From Haplosporangium gracile (taxonomy: Eukaryota > Mortierellomycota > Mortierellomycetes > Mortierellales > Mortierellaceae), in assembly GCA_015499985.1 (NCBI GenBank), contig JAAAUF010000895.1, positions 1-16,709 on the forward strand: a DNA stretch of 16,709 bases. The letters are read 5' to 3'. Below are positions 9,958 through 16,709 of this stretch, in pieces (the first letter of the stretch is position 1; every line of letters starts with the position of its first letter). The notes under the pieces are model-generated. The model made no database searches. It worked only from the letters and a program-made list of their open reading frames with translations, and had not been told where the DNA came from. Both the position numbers and the translations under genes were made by a program.

Positions 9958-10998
9958 ATGGCCTCAATAACCACAGAAGAAGAGTCTAAGCTTCTGATCG
10001 TTCTCCCAGGAGACCAGCTGCCCGAATCAGGTCTTATGGAGGACTCGTCAGCAGCACATCGTTTGACGTTGGGACCAGGATTGGCACCCATGGACGACGA
10101 CTCTATTGCTGCGGTCAAGGCCGGCATTCTTAAGCATAACGCTATCGGTAACCGGTGGTGGGTCGAGAGCAACCAGCGTCGGGTACATTTCTTGTCTTTT
10201 TTTTTCTTATGTTGGTGACATTAGGGCCACAGACTGTTCTTGATATGTCTGCTTCGGCGTGGGAGTTAATTTATCCTTTTTGTCAACAATGCTAACTTGT
10301 CCGTTTGCATTTATTGATTTTTTTCATGCGATGGATAGTATGTGGCGGCACAAGGAGAGTCGATTATTGGAGTGGTCACTGGAAAGTCTGCTGAGCATTA
10401 CAAGGTCGACATTGGAGCTTCTCAGCCAGCATTGCTGGGCGTCTTGGCCTTTGAGGGTGCTACTAAGCGCAACAAACCCAACCACAACGTACGTTCTTTA
10501 CTTTTTTTTTTTCAGTCTCTGGAGCGAATGGATCACTATTTCAGGGTTTGCTGCGGGATATCTACTTTGTTGTTCAACATCCAACCATCGCTATTTTGAG
10601 ATTAACCGTCCTCCCCCTCACATTTATTTTAACACATTTAGATCGGAGATTTGCTGTACTGCAGAGTATCGATGGCCAACAAGGATATGGAAGCCGAGCT
10701 GGAATGCATGAACCCAACCACAGGAAAAGCCGACGGATTCGGAGAACTTAAGGGCGGGTTTGTGATCAAGATCTCGTTGGGTTTGGCACGTCGGTTATTG
10801 GATCCCAAGAACCTGGTGCTGAGACTGTTGGGACAGCATATCCCCTTTGAAATGGCTGTGGGTACCAATGGGAAAGTTTGGGTCAACTCTGCGAACACTC
10901 AGCATACGATCTTGATTTGTAATGCGATCCGGAACTCGGAGTACTTGAACTCTGGGGAGTGTTCTGCTATGGTCAAGAGTTTGGTCGAGAAGATGTAG
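9958..10998 (+). CDS. RRP40: RNA exosome cap subunit Rrp40 (EXOSC3 family)
   Basis: Non-catalytic cap subunit of the RNA exosome, which feeds RNA to the 3'-5' nuclease in nucleus and cytoplasm. Exons 9958-10182, 10339-10488 and 10642-10998, all codon-phase 0 with GT..AG introns, give 243 aa (yeast 240, human 275). Residues about 1-75 form the N-terminal domain with LGPGLAP; about 76-150 the S1 domain (IGVVTGKSAEHYKVDIG, then FEGATKRNKPN); about 150-243 the KH domain with the GxNG-type signature in GTNGKVWV, a hallmark of Rrp40/Rrp4 KH domains. The ATG sits in a CCATGG context after a CA-rich leader. ATTAAA at 11089-11094 may be the polyadenylation signal. Housekeeping gene, apparently intact. 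Confidence 0.95.
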
Positions 10999-11497
10999 AG
11001 AGGGTTTGGAGTATATAGGATTGGAGGATATGGACGTATGCAAGACATAGCGTTGAAACGAGTTGTGTCTGCGGGTTAGCATTGAATTATTAAAATACAC
11101 ACCCACCACGAACTATCAATAGTTCGTATATTGCATTTTGACTATTTTTTTTTTCACTGACAATACGATTCTGCAGTTATTCCGACTGATAGAAATAAAA
11201 AGACAAAAAATATATACTCTCCGTCGGCGTTTTGGTTTCACCGCAAGGAGGCCTTTAGCAGTAATGGGGTGGATGTCCGAAGGTAAGTTCTTTATGAGAA
11301 TTATTGAGTATTCCCGATCAATTTTTGGCGACGGCAAAGGGGAGGAAGGGAGCAGAATACGAGTCTGTGATTTGATTGGTCTTATTTTTGAACGCGTTTT
11401 TTTTTTTGTTTACTTTTGCTTTGCCCAGCTGGCTGTTGATGTATTTCGTTGAGTCGACACCCCACTCACACCCAAACTAAACTCACGCACAAAAAAA
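10999..11497. other. Intergenic region between RRP40 and SDR pseudogene
   Basis: No gene seen. Holds the RRP40 3' end with a near-perfect 20-bp palindrome (listed separately), an AT-rich tract at about 11185-11220, a T run at 11397-11407, and the former promoter and A-rich leader of the SDR. Confidence 0.5.
11108..11127. repeat. 20-bp near-perfect palindrome 3' of RRP40
   Basis: ACGAACTAT (11108-11116) and ATAGTTCGT (11119-11127) are exact reverse complements two bases apart, which as RNA would give an eight-base stem with a TCAA loop. It lies about 110 bp after the RRP40 stop and just past the ATTAAA signal. Confidence 0.7.
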
Positions 11498-12302
11498 ATG
11501 TCCTCTACTCAATGCGTCGCCATCGTCACCGAATCGTCCCGCGGGATTGATCGTGCCATCGCCCTCTGTCTGGCCCAGGACGGCTTCAACGTCGTGATCA
11601 ACTACCAATCCAACCCCACCAAGGCGTAAAAATCGGTCTTCCTCATCTCCGCCCTGCCCACAAAAGTCCGCGCCATCGCTATTCAGGCTAACACAGCCAG
11701 CCTCGGCGAGGGCCAGAAACTTCTCGATGCTACTATTGCTACGTTTGGACGTTTGGACGTGGTGGTTTTCAACGCGGCCTGGTTGCATTACAAGTCGATC
11801 CATGATATGACGGAGGCGTTTGATACAAATGTCAAGAGGCTAATGTTCTTCTCCAAGGTCGCTCAGCCGTACCTTGCCAAAGCTCAGGCCTCACCTGTCT
11901 TCACAAGTAACGGCAACACCAGCAACAACAAGACTGTCGGAAAGTCTCGAATCATTAACATCGGAGCCACACTCACGATTATACCCCTTGTTCAGGGGGA
12001 CCACTTCCTCTACTGCGCGATCAAGGGCACGCTCGAACAAGTGACCCATACCTTGACAAGGACAAACTCTTTAGAGGATTAGACATCACCGTGAATGCGA
12101 TTGCACCTGGACCCATTGATACGGAGGGGTTGAGGCGGGATTTGAAGGATGAGAAGGTGTGGGTTTTTTTAGGACGTTGCATTCGGAGGGAAGGTTGGGG
12201 GAGGCTGAAGTTATTGCCGGAGTGGTTGCGTTCATTGCTAGTGAGGAGTCTGGGTGGGTAAATGGGCAGACCTTGAGAATCAATGGTGGGCTGACCGTTT
12301 AA
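11498..12302 (+). pseudogene. Degraded short-chain dehydrogenase/reductase (FabG-like SDR)
   Basis: The classical SDR order is readable: beta-alpha-beta start (VAIVTESSRGIDRAIAL), DVVVFNAA in place of NNAG, SRIINIGAT before the active site, YCAIKG as YxxxK, VNAIAPGPIDTEG, and a C-terminal SGWVNGQTLRINGG. These enzymes reduce keto groups with NAD(P)H. The copy is dead: TAA at 11627-11629 after 43 codons; a frame change just before 12080; another near the seven-T run at 12164-12170. The glycine-rich cofactor motif TGxxxGIG has lost two glycines (Gly to Glu and Gly to Asp, each a G-to-A-type change). AATAAA follows at 12362-12367. Whether it ever had introns is unclear; none is needed. Confidence 0.88.
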
Positions 12303-12472
12303 GTATCCCTCTTCCCTCTTCTTTTTTCCTGATGATTGTGAATACACAAGTTTTTCGATTTAATAAACACGATTCCTATGTCTATTTAACAGCATTTGAT
12401 ATCGAGGATCTTTTTGAGATCCTAAAAGTGAAAGATATACGTGAAGGTGTTATAACCGACCACGGTGAAGAC
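12303..12472. other. Spacer between SDR pseudogene and transposase
   Basis: AT-rich, with the SDR polyadenylation signal and a small hairpin. Left end of the mobile element probably lies here, but without the other end no terminal repeat or target duplication can be called. Confidence 0.4.
12405..12423. repeat. 7-bp stem hairpin 3' of the transposase
   Basis: AGGATCT (12405-12411) and AGATCCT (12417-12423) are exact reverse complements around a five-base loop, 50 bp beyond the transposase stop. The GGATC core is shared with the larger inverted repeat at 13631-13695. Confidence 0.55.
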
Positions 12473-13519
12473 CTAATCAAAGCCATCCTGAAGCCACAAC
12501 ATATGATGTTGTTCAGTGGGGATGTTCCTGAGAGCAACAAACCTTTTGATGTTCATCAGGAGACACGCCAGCTTGTATTGAACCCCAAACGTCTCTTTCT
12601 CTGCCACCTTGTTAACAACGGTATGACTGAACTTGGTGAACGTCGACTGCATCTCCCCAAAATAGCTCTCAATACGAGAGCGGAAGCTCCCAAAGATCTC
12701 ATTGTATGCCTTCTCTTCCTCAGTCAGTACAATTCCACGCATCTTACGGATTGGATAGCAAAAGTTCTCGTACTGGAGCTCGTCCGCGCTGTCCAGTAGC
12801 TTACTGATGAATAGATTGTACCCGCCATCTAACGCAACACAATCCAGCTTGTGGATCTTGTTTTGGATGCCCATACGAAGGAGCATTGTCCCATCATTGT
12901 AATCCTTACAAGGGGCAGGTGCGGACACAAAAAGAACCATGTTATTCATATCTGTGCACACTTGCACACGGAACCCTGACTTCTTCAGCTTATATGAATA
13001 TAGACTAGGCTTGTCCGCGTTCACATAGATGATCCTTGAGTCATGGCCGTCTAGGTTAAGTGTCACGTTCTTAAAGGGATCAGGGTTCCTTTCGGCAGCG
13101 AGATGACGCGACTTCAGTGTAGAGAACATCTCAGACAACATGGTAGTTAGAAGGCGGTTTAGTGCGACAGGGTTGTACATGTAGAACTCCTTGTGGATGG
13201 TGTGAAACGATGTCTTTGGGAGGTATTGTGCCATGTCGCTCAAGGGAACCCCCTTGACGAGCACGTAGAGTATCATGACGCCTTTCTCAATATTTCTATA
13301 TGGACAGGAGTATGCTCTAGTGCCAAAGATCATGGTCAAGAATAAGAACACTGGTGTGACCCCCAGACGATTCAACACAAACTTCTTGATGCTATCAATG
13401 TCGTTCACTGCGGCAATCTCTGTGCGATGATGCTTCAGTCTGTCGATGATAGGCCAGTCATAATGCAGGAACTTCCAATAATTCTGTACGATGGCGTCGT
13501 ACTCAAGCGCCTCGCTCAT
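12473..13519 (-). CDS. DDE transposase, DDE_Tnp_4 / IS5-Harbinger-like
   Basis: Intact 348-codon reading frame from ATG (13517-13519) to TAG (12473-12475). Expected to cut and join element ends through a two-metal RNase H-fold active site. Likely catalytic residues: Asp157 in LNLDGHDSR, Asp231 in ALDGGYN, and Glu284 in FRSRIESYFGEM. The spacing (about 74 then 53 residues) and the DGGY and RxRIE signatures fit the IS5-like/PIF-Harbinger branch (Pfam DDE_Tnp_4). The N-terminal 150 residues are helical and may hold a helix-turn-helix (KGVPLSDMAQYL). No zinc finger is seen. The frame has no stop or frameshift, so it may still be functional. No intron is evident; a short upstream exon cannot be excluded. 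Confidence 0.82.
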   Translation of the reverse strand: MSEALEYDAIVQNYWKFLHYDWPIIDRLKHHRTEIAAVNDIDSIKKFVLNRLGVTPVFLFLTMIFGTRAYSCPYRNIEKGVMILYVLVKGVPLSDMAQYLPKTSFHTIHKEFYMYNPVALNRLLTTMLSEMFSTLKSRHLAAERNPDPFKNVTLNLDGHDSRIIYVNADKPSLYSYKLKKSGFRVQVCTDMNNMVLFVSAPAPCKDYNDGTMLLRMGIQNKIHKLDCVALDGGYNLFISKLLDSADELQYENFCYPIRKMRGIVLTEEEKAYNEIFGSFRSRIESYFGEMQSTFTKFSHTVVNKVAEKETFGVQYKLACLLMNIKRFVALRNIPTEQHHMLWLQDGFD

Positions 13520-13600
13520 GATATAGCTTTCGATGCTTCTTTGAGCCTGTATGAAGTAGGATCAATTTAAAAAAAAGCAGTTATCTATTGTTCTAGTGTC

Positions 13601-13635
13601 GACCCTCTCTTATTGACTAACCCTTTCGTATTGAC
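13601..13635. repeat. Two tandem iteron-like repeats, 18-bp period
   Basis: Units 13601-13617 and 13619-13635 match at 14 of 17 positions and both end in TATTGAC. The second unit overlaps the left arm of the inverted repeat that follows. Confidence 0.55.
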
Positions 13636-13695
13636 AGGATCCAGAAGGTAGAGTATCTCTCTATAGAAAGACATCTGCCTTCTGGATCCGGTCAA
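13631..13695. repeat. 18-bp imperfect inverted repeat with nested hairpin
   Basis: TTGACAGGATCCAGAAGG (13631-13648) is the reverse complement of 13678-13695 at 17 of 18 positions; the inner 12 are exact. The 29-base spacer starts with its own hairpin: TAGAG (13649-13653) pairs with CTCTA (13659-13663). The spacer is AT-richer than the arms. Could be a replication origin, a transposase binding site, or a remnant of a small insertion. Confidence 0.75.
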
Positions 13696-13752
13696 ACATC
13701 ATACCGGCCTGGGCACATGGAGAATTTTTAAAAGTTGGCTTATTGTACTTCC

Positions 13753-13902
13753 TCAACGTCTGAGCGGGGTGTTCACGGCAGTCCCGACGCTCGAAGTGTG
13801 ATTGAGACGATATCTCGACTTGTGACTGTTGGTTCCTGAGATCCTTGCACCAAGCACTGCATGCAAAACTGTGTTGATGAACGCGAGCTTGGTCTTGAAC
13901 GT
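13753..13902 (-). other. Helicase C-terminal tail beyond a TGA codon
   Basis: In the helicase frame, past the TGA at 13903-13905, 49 further codons stay open to another TGA (13753-13755). The translation (TFKTKLAFINTVLHAVLGAR and onwards) has the alternating hydrophobic pattern and the KLxxIN core I associate with C-termini of this helicase type, and looks more protein-like than the other two frames. So the first TGA is probably a disabling mutation or a readthrough point. The family match is from memory and unverified. Confidence 0.5.
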
Positions 13903-15735
13903 TCAGTTTGAGGATCTTGGTCTTCGCTTCTTGAGGGTGGTGCAAATCTGAGACATGTTTCTCTCAAGGCCCGCCCAACCCCAAATCTCATCGATCCGAC
14001 TCTTGAGATCTTCAGCCAGCACCTCGTTTGTAGCGAACGTGTCCTCGAATCCACATGCAGTCAAAATGCCAACCGCATAATCCAGCTTCACAAACTGGGT
14101 ACTATCGATTCTACTGTGTGCTTCAGCAGTTGTTGGTGCTCCTCGCAAGCTGTAATCCACTCCAATATCTTCACACTGCTTTACGAGCGCCAAACACGAT
14201 TTCAATGACACCCCCCCTTTACGAGACAGTGCAGTGAGATTTTTAAACCACTCCTTCTCATCTGCTTTGTCAAACATTCCAACCCACTCTGCGGTCACGA
14301 TGCTATGGTCCTGGACACCATAAGATCGCATGAGCGCGAACTTGTGCATAGATGCCCGCTGATCGGCGTCCAACTCTTGCGTTCCGCGCGAAAGCTCTTC
14401 GAACTTGTCTGGACTGAGGGTATCTGCATCTGCAGTCTGTTGATGCAAGGCGGCCGTAATCTCTTCCTCCTTCGCTTTCAAGTCAGCGATAATCAGACTG
14501 TCCAGGGGAAGTTTGTCGCTCTTGCCTGTGACAGTACATCCAGCTTGAGTCATTCGCTGAATAAGTCGCGATCTAAAGTCGTTCAAGGAGAGGTTCTTTT
14601 TGGCCCTCACGTGGCAGTACATGCGATGATACAGGTCATCGGGCATGACGAGGCGGTTGTTGTTATCTAGCGTCAACTTCAGTGTTGGGCTCATCCGGAC
14701 CTTGCCTGTGATAATGTCGAGGTGATTGCAGATCCAGTTCTTGACTTCTGGTGCAGAAGCTGGGAGATTGTTGGTCGCTGCATCTGCATACACCAAGTAC
14801 GTATTGGACTTAACATGTCGCACCCGTCGCATCATCTGCATGCATGTTTCGACGTCAACCTCACTGTGCGTGCTGAAGATACCGACCACGTAGTCAACAT
14901 GGTCCTTGACGTTGTAGTCGACCCCGACACTGATGGTGGGTGTGTGGATGAAGTAGTCGAGATCGGCCATGGTGGTGTTGATGTTCTTGCTGATGTCTTT
15001 CTTCACACTTTCGGGAGTGTTCTTGGTTACACACACGCCCTTGAACTTTGCATCTGTTAACACGGCATGTAGTGTCTCGGTTAGTTTCGCACTCATCGTA
15101 CTGGAGATGTACACCCGTTTGCCATCTCGAAGCAGGTCCTTCATCACCGCAATAAGCTTCATCTTGTCATCGAACAACACAACTTTGTCATCTTTCTGCT
15201 GTTGGAACGTGTTGTTGACGACGATGAAGTCGCTGCGAAGGCTCTTCATGATCTCGAACTCCTCATCACAAAGATCTGCGTCAAGACCGATAACTCGAGT
15301 CGCTCTTCGGATGAACCGATCAAAAAACTGGAGATTGATGTTGTGCATGTCGCCATGGGTCTTGTCACTGCACATCTGTTTGATCAGCGAGCTGACTTCA
15401 TCCAGGATCAGGATAGTGTTCTGATCGCAATAGAAGGATAGATCGAGTCTGTACAGCGACTCTGCTTGGATGACCACTCGGTCACGAGTGATCATGCCTG
15501 GATAGTCCTGGTAGTTATCGAATCCGACGAACCGCACTTCATGCATGTCCGCTAGTGTTCGGCGACAAGTAACGACGACGAACTTCATGTTTTTGTTGGC
15601 CTTGATAAGTTCTTCTAAGAACACGGTCTTGCCGCCACCCGTGTCGCATCGAATCAACAGACTGGGAGGCTGCTGCCCACGGGTCTCAAGCTTACCGTGT
15701 CCAAGCTGCAAGAGTTCAGGTGGCGCCAGGTGTTG
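13903..15735 (-). CDS. SF2 helicase, herpesvirus origin-binding-protein (UL9-like) family
   Basis: An ATP-driven helicase related to Pfam Herpes_ori_bp, expected to recognise and open a replication origin. Counting from 15711: Walker A DTGGGKT at residues 23-29, motif II LDEVS at 103-107, GLDADL at about 142-147 (typical of this family), a motif IV-like VYISSTMSAKL at about 200-210, motif V TPTISVGVDYN near 260-271, and motif VI CMQMMRRVRH near 292-301. A Cys-poor, helical C-terminal half follows. The frame continues the primase frame directly and is separated from it only by TGA 15736-15738. No ATG lies between that TGA and Walker A (first ATG is residue 42), so the helicase is unlikely to start on its own. 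Terminates at TGA 13903-13905. Confidence 0.82.
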   Translation of the reverse strand, partial: QHLAPPELLQLGHGKLETRGQQPPSLLIRCDTGGGKTVFLEELIKANKNMKFVVVTCRRTLADMHEVRFVGFDNYQDYPGMITRDRVVIQAESLYRLDLSFYCDQNTILILDEVSSLIKQMCSDKTHGDMHNINLQFFDRFIRRATRVIGLDADLCDEEFEIMKSLRSDFIVVNNTFQQQKDDKVVLFDDKMKLIAVMKDLLRDGKRVYISSTMSAKLTETLHAVLTDAKFKGVCVTKNTPESVKKDISKNINTTMADLDYFIHTPTISVGVDYNVKDHVDYVVGIFSTHSEVDVETCMQMMRRVRHVKSNTYLVYADAATNNLPASAPEVKNWICNHLDIITGKVRMSPTLKLTLDNNNRLVMPDDLYHRMYCHVRAKKNLSLNDFRSRLIQRMTQAGCTVTGKSDKLPLDSLIIADLKAKEEEITAALHQQTADADTLSPDKFEELSRGTQELDADQRASMHKFALMRSYGVQDHSIVTAEWVGMFDKADEKEWFKNLTALSRKGGVSLKSCLALVKQCEDIGVDYSLRGAPTTAEAHSRIDSTQFVKLDYAVGILTACGFEDTFATNEVLAEDLKSRIDEIWGWAGLERNMSQICTTLKKRRPRSSN

Positions 15736-16709
15736 TCAGGTCAGGAACCGAGTATCCTCCAAGATGTCCGCACACGCCAGTCCATGAGGCGTCTGTAATG
15801 CCGTAGCGGCTTTGATCTCAACAGCAAAGGCGAAATCACGTTTGCACACCTGCTTTCCTGGACTATTGGATCGATGGCAGTTCAAGAAGATGGCACCAGA
15901 CTCGGCAAGCTCCAAGTATGCATTCTCCCGACTGTGTTCTCTTTTGCAGACTTCACAGAAACCCTTGATCTTGCGGTCCAGTCTGAAAATCATAGCACGG
16001 TCTGCAATACAGTGCATATCGAAGAACTGGGCGGCATGTGGTGTCTGCTCAAACTTAGCTCTCACAGCATTTACGATATACTTGGGTAAGCAGGACTGGA
16101 TAGCTTCTCGAGTTTTCCTAGTTACAGTCGACAGTGCTCGCTCAACGGCAACCTCTTGCAAATCGCTGGTGATCTTGATAGAGTCAGGTTCAATTGCAGT
16201 GATGAGAAACTCTTCATCTTTGGCCAATATGGATGGCACATGCCACTCGGCTCGCTGTAGTGGACGAATTGGATCCAAGAATTTGTGACTACCGAGAATC
16301 CGCATGTTTCGGTTCTTGCTGTAGACCCCCATGTCGATGCGTTTGAGCAACGCAGCGTCGTCCTTGTCACAAAGTGCAGATCTCCAAGTTTCTTGGAACC
16401 TTAGAATGAAGGCTTTCATGTGCCGATTGTTGTTCTCAAACACCATCGTCGGGATCACAATGTGCAGCGACAGCTCCTCGCTGTTGGATGAGCTGAGCAC
16501 ACGGCAATGTTCATTATCAAGTGCAAACTCAGGGGCGTATTGATTGCGCACTCTCAAAAAAGCAGTGAACACCTGCTGCTCCAGTTTCTTTATTTCACCC
16601 TCGTCGGCAGAGGAAGCGAGAGTCCAGTCGATGTCGTAATACTCTTTGCAAGCTTTGCCTTCGCGGATCTGCTCGAAGAAGCATCGCTCTTCTTCGGGGA
16701 CAGAGTCGT
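15736..16709 (-). CDS. Archaeo-eukaryotic primase (UL52/PrimPol-type), 5' part outside window
   Basis: Makes primers, possibly also polymerises DNA. The frame is open to the window edge, so the true start is further right. Motif I is YYDIDW, with the two metal-binding Asp at 16633-16635 and 16627-16629. Motif II is SLH (Ser 16468-16470, His 16462-16464). Motif III is IDMGVYSKNRNMRILGS, close to the DxGVYxxNRNxRxxxS signature of herpes-pox primases and PrimPol. A Cys/His cluster near 15865-15965 (CEVC, REH, NCH, then C) matches the zinc-binding tail of that group. The frame then stops at TGA 15736-15738, 24 codons before the Walker A-containing segment of the helicase. The pairing suggests one primase-helicase polypeptide, as the two tasks are coupled in many replicons. 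Confidence 0.83.
   Translation of the reverse strand, partial: DSVPEEERCFFEQIREGKACKEYYDIDWTLASSADEGEIKKLEQQVFTAFLRVRNQYAPEFALDNEHCRVLSSSNSEELSLHIVIPTMVFENNNRHMKAFILRFQETWRSALCDKDDAALLKRIDMGVYSKNRNMRILGSHKFLDPIRPLQRAEWHVPSILAKDEEFLITAIEPDSIKITSDLQEVAVERALSTVTRKTREAIQSCLPKYIVNAVRAKFEQTPHAAQFFDMHCIADRAMIFRLDRKIKGFCEVCKREHSRENAYLELAESGAIFLNCHRSNSPGKQVCKRDFAFAVEIKAATALQTPHGLACADILEDTRFLT

Larger units (their letters stand above)
13520..13752. other. Intergenic region of the element, origin-like repeats
   Basis: Between helicase tail and transposase start. It carries an A tract (13569-13576), two direct repeats and a long imperfect inverted repeat (both listed separately). It must also hold the transposase promoter on the minus strand; no clear TATA box is seen. 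Confidence 0.55.
12473..16709 (-). mobile_element. Part of a large replicative-type DNA transposon or virus-derived element
   Basis: Three minus-strand reading frames run in the same direction: primase, origin-binding-protein-type helicase, then DDE transposase. All are intron-free as read, unlike the host genes on the left which have two to nine introns apart from the small SCP2 gene with one. The primase runs off the right edge. The left end should fall between 12303 and 12472; the right end is not in the window. No viral capsid, packaging ATPase, protein-primed polymerase or tyrosine recombinase is seen. It could be one element or a transposase unit next to an endogenous viral replication module. 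Confidence 0.65.

Noticed and set aside
13661..13945. Alternative minus-strand frame with Cys and His residues as the helicase C-terminus
   Set aside because: It needs a frameshift, lacks a regular metal-binding spacing, and is less protein-like than the same-frame tail beyond the TGA.
15706..15748. A 43-base GT..AG intron on the minus strand that would remove the TGA between primase and helicase
   Set aside because: Its length is not a multiple of three, so it would put the Walker A segment out of frame; it is also short and has a poor donor.
14055..16543. Several plus-strand frames of 60-158 codons opposite primase and helicase
   Set aside because: No recognisable motifs; the minus strand carries clear primase and helicase signatures throughout.
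12473..16709. Polinton/Maverick or giant-virus insertion
   Set aside because: No capsid, packaging ATPase, protease, protein-primed polymerase or retroviral-type integrase is seen; cannot be fully excluded because the right part is outside the window.

Overview
The window looks like nuclear DNA of an early-diverging filamentous fungus, most likely Mortierellomycotina. The reasons are short GT..AG introns of about 100-200 bp, CT-rich leaders, compact housekeeping genes, and a degraded NACHT/WD40 repeat gene of a type I associate with that group. The lineage is inference; no marker gene for it is present.

Layout. 1-44 is the 3' end of a tRNA-Ser cut by the window edge. 184-2630 is a broken WD40 gene that has lost its 5' part. 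2954-5927 is a ten-exon gene for a GGA clathrin adaptor (VHS, GAT, hinge, GAE; 597 aa by my splicing). 5928-8112 is mostly low-complexity, strand-skewed DNA with one doubtful minus-strand coding stretch (6319-6720). 8113-9086 is a peroxisomal SCP2-type lipid carrier with a four-base first exon. 9958-10998 is the exosome cap subunit Rrp40 (three exons, 243 aa). 11498-12302 is a dead short-chain dehydrogenase with one stop and two frameshifts.

From 12473 to the right edge everything reads on the minus strand and looks like one side of a large mobile replicon. It holds an intact DDE_Tnp_4/IS5-like transposase, a superfamily 2 helicase of the herpesvirus origin-binding-protein family, and the start of an archaeo-eukaryotic primase of the UL52/PrimPol type. 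Primase and helicase share one reading frame and are parted only by a TGA. A second TGA cuts off a helicase-like C-terminal tail. Between helicase and transposase lie two 18-bp-period repeats and an 18-bp imperfect inverted repeat with a nested hairpin, a plausible origin. A primase plus an origin-binding helicase beside a cut-and-paste transposase suggests an element that copies its own DNA. This is the most interesting part of the window; its other end is not visible.
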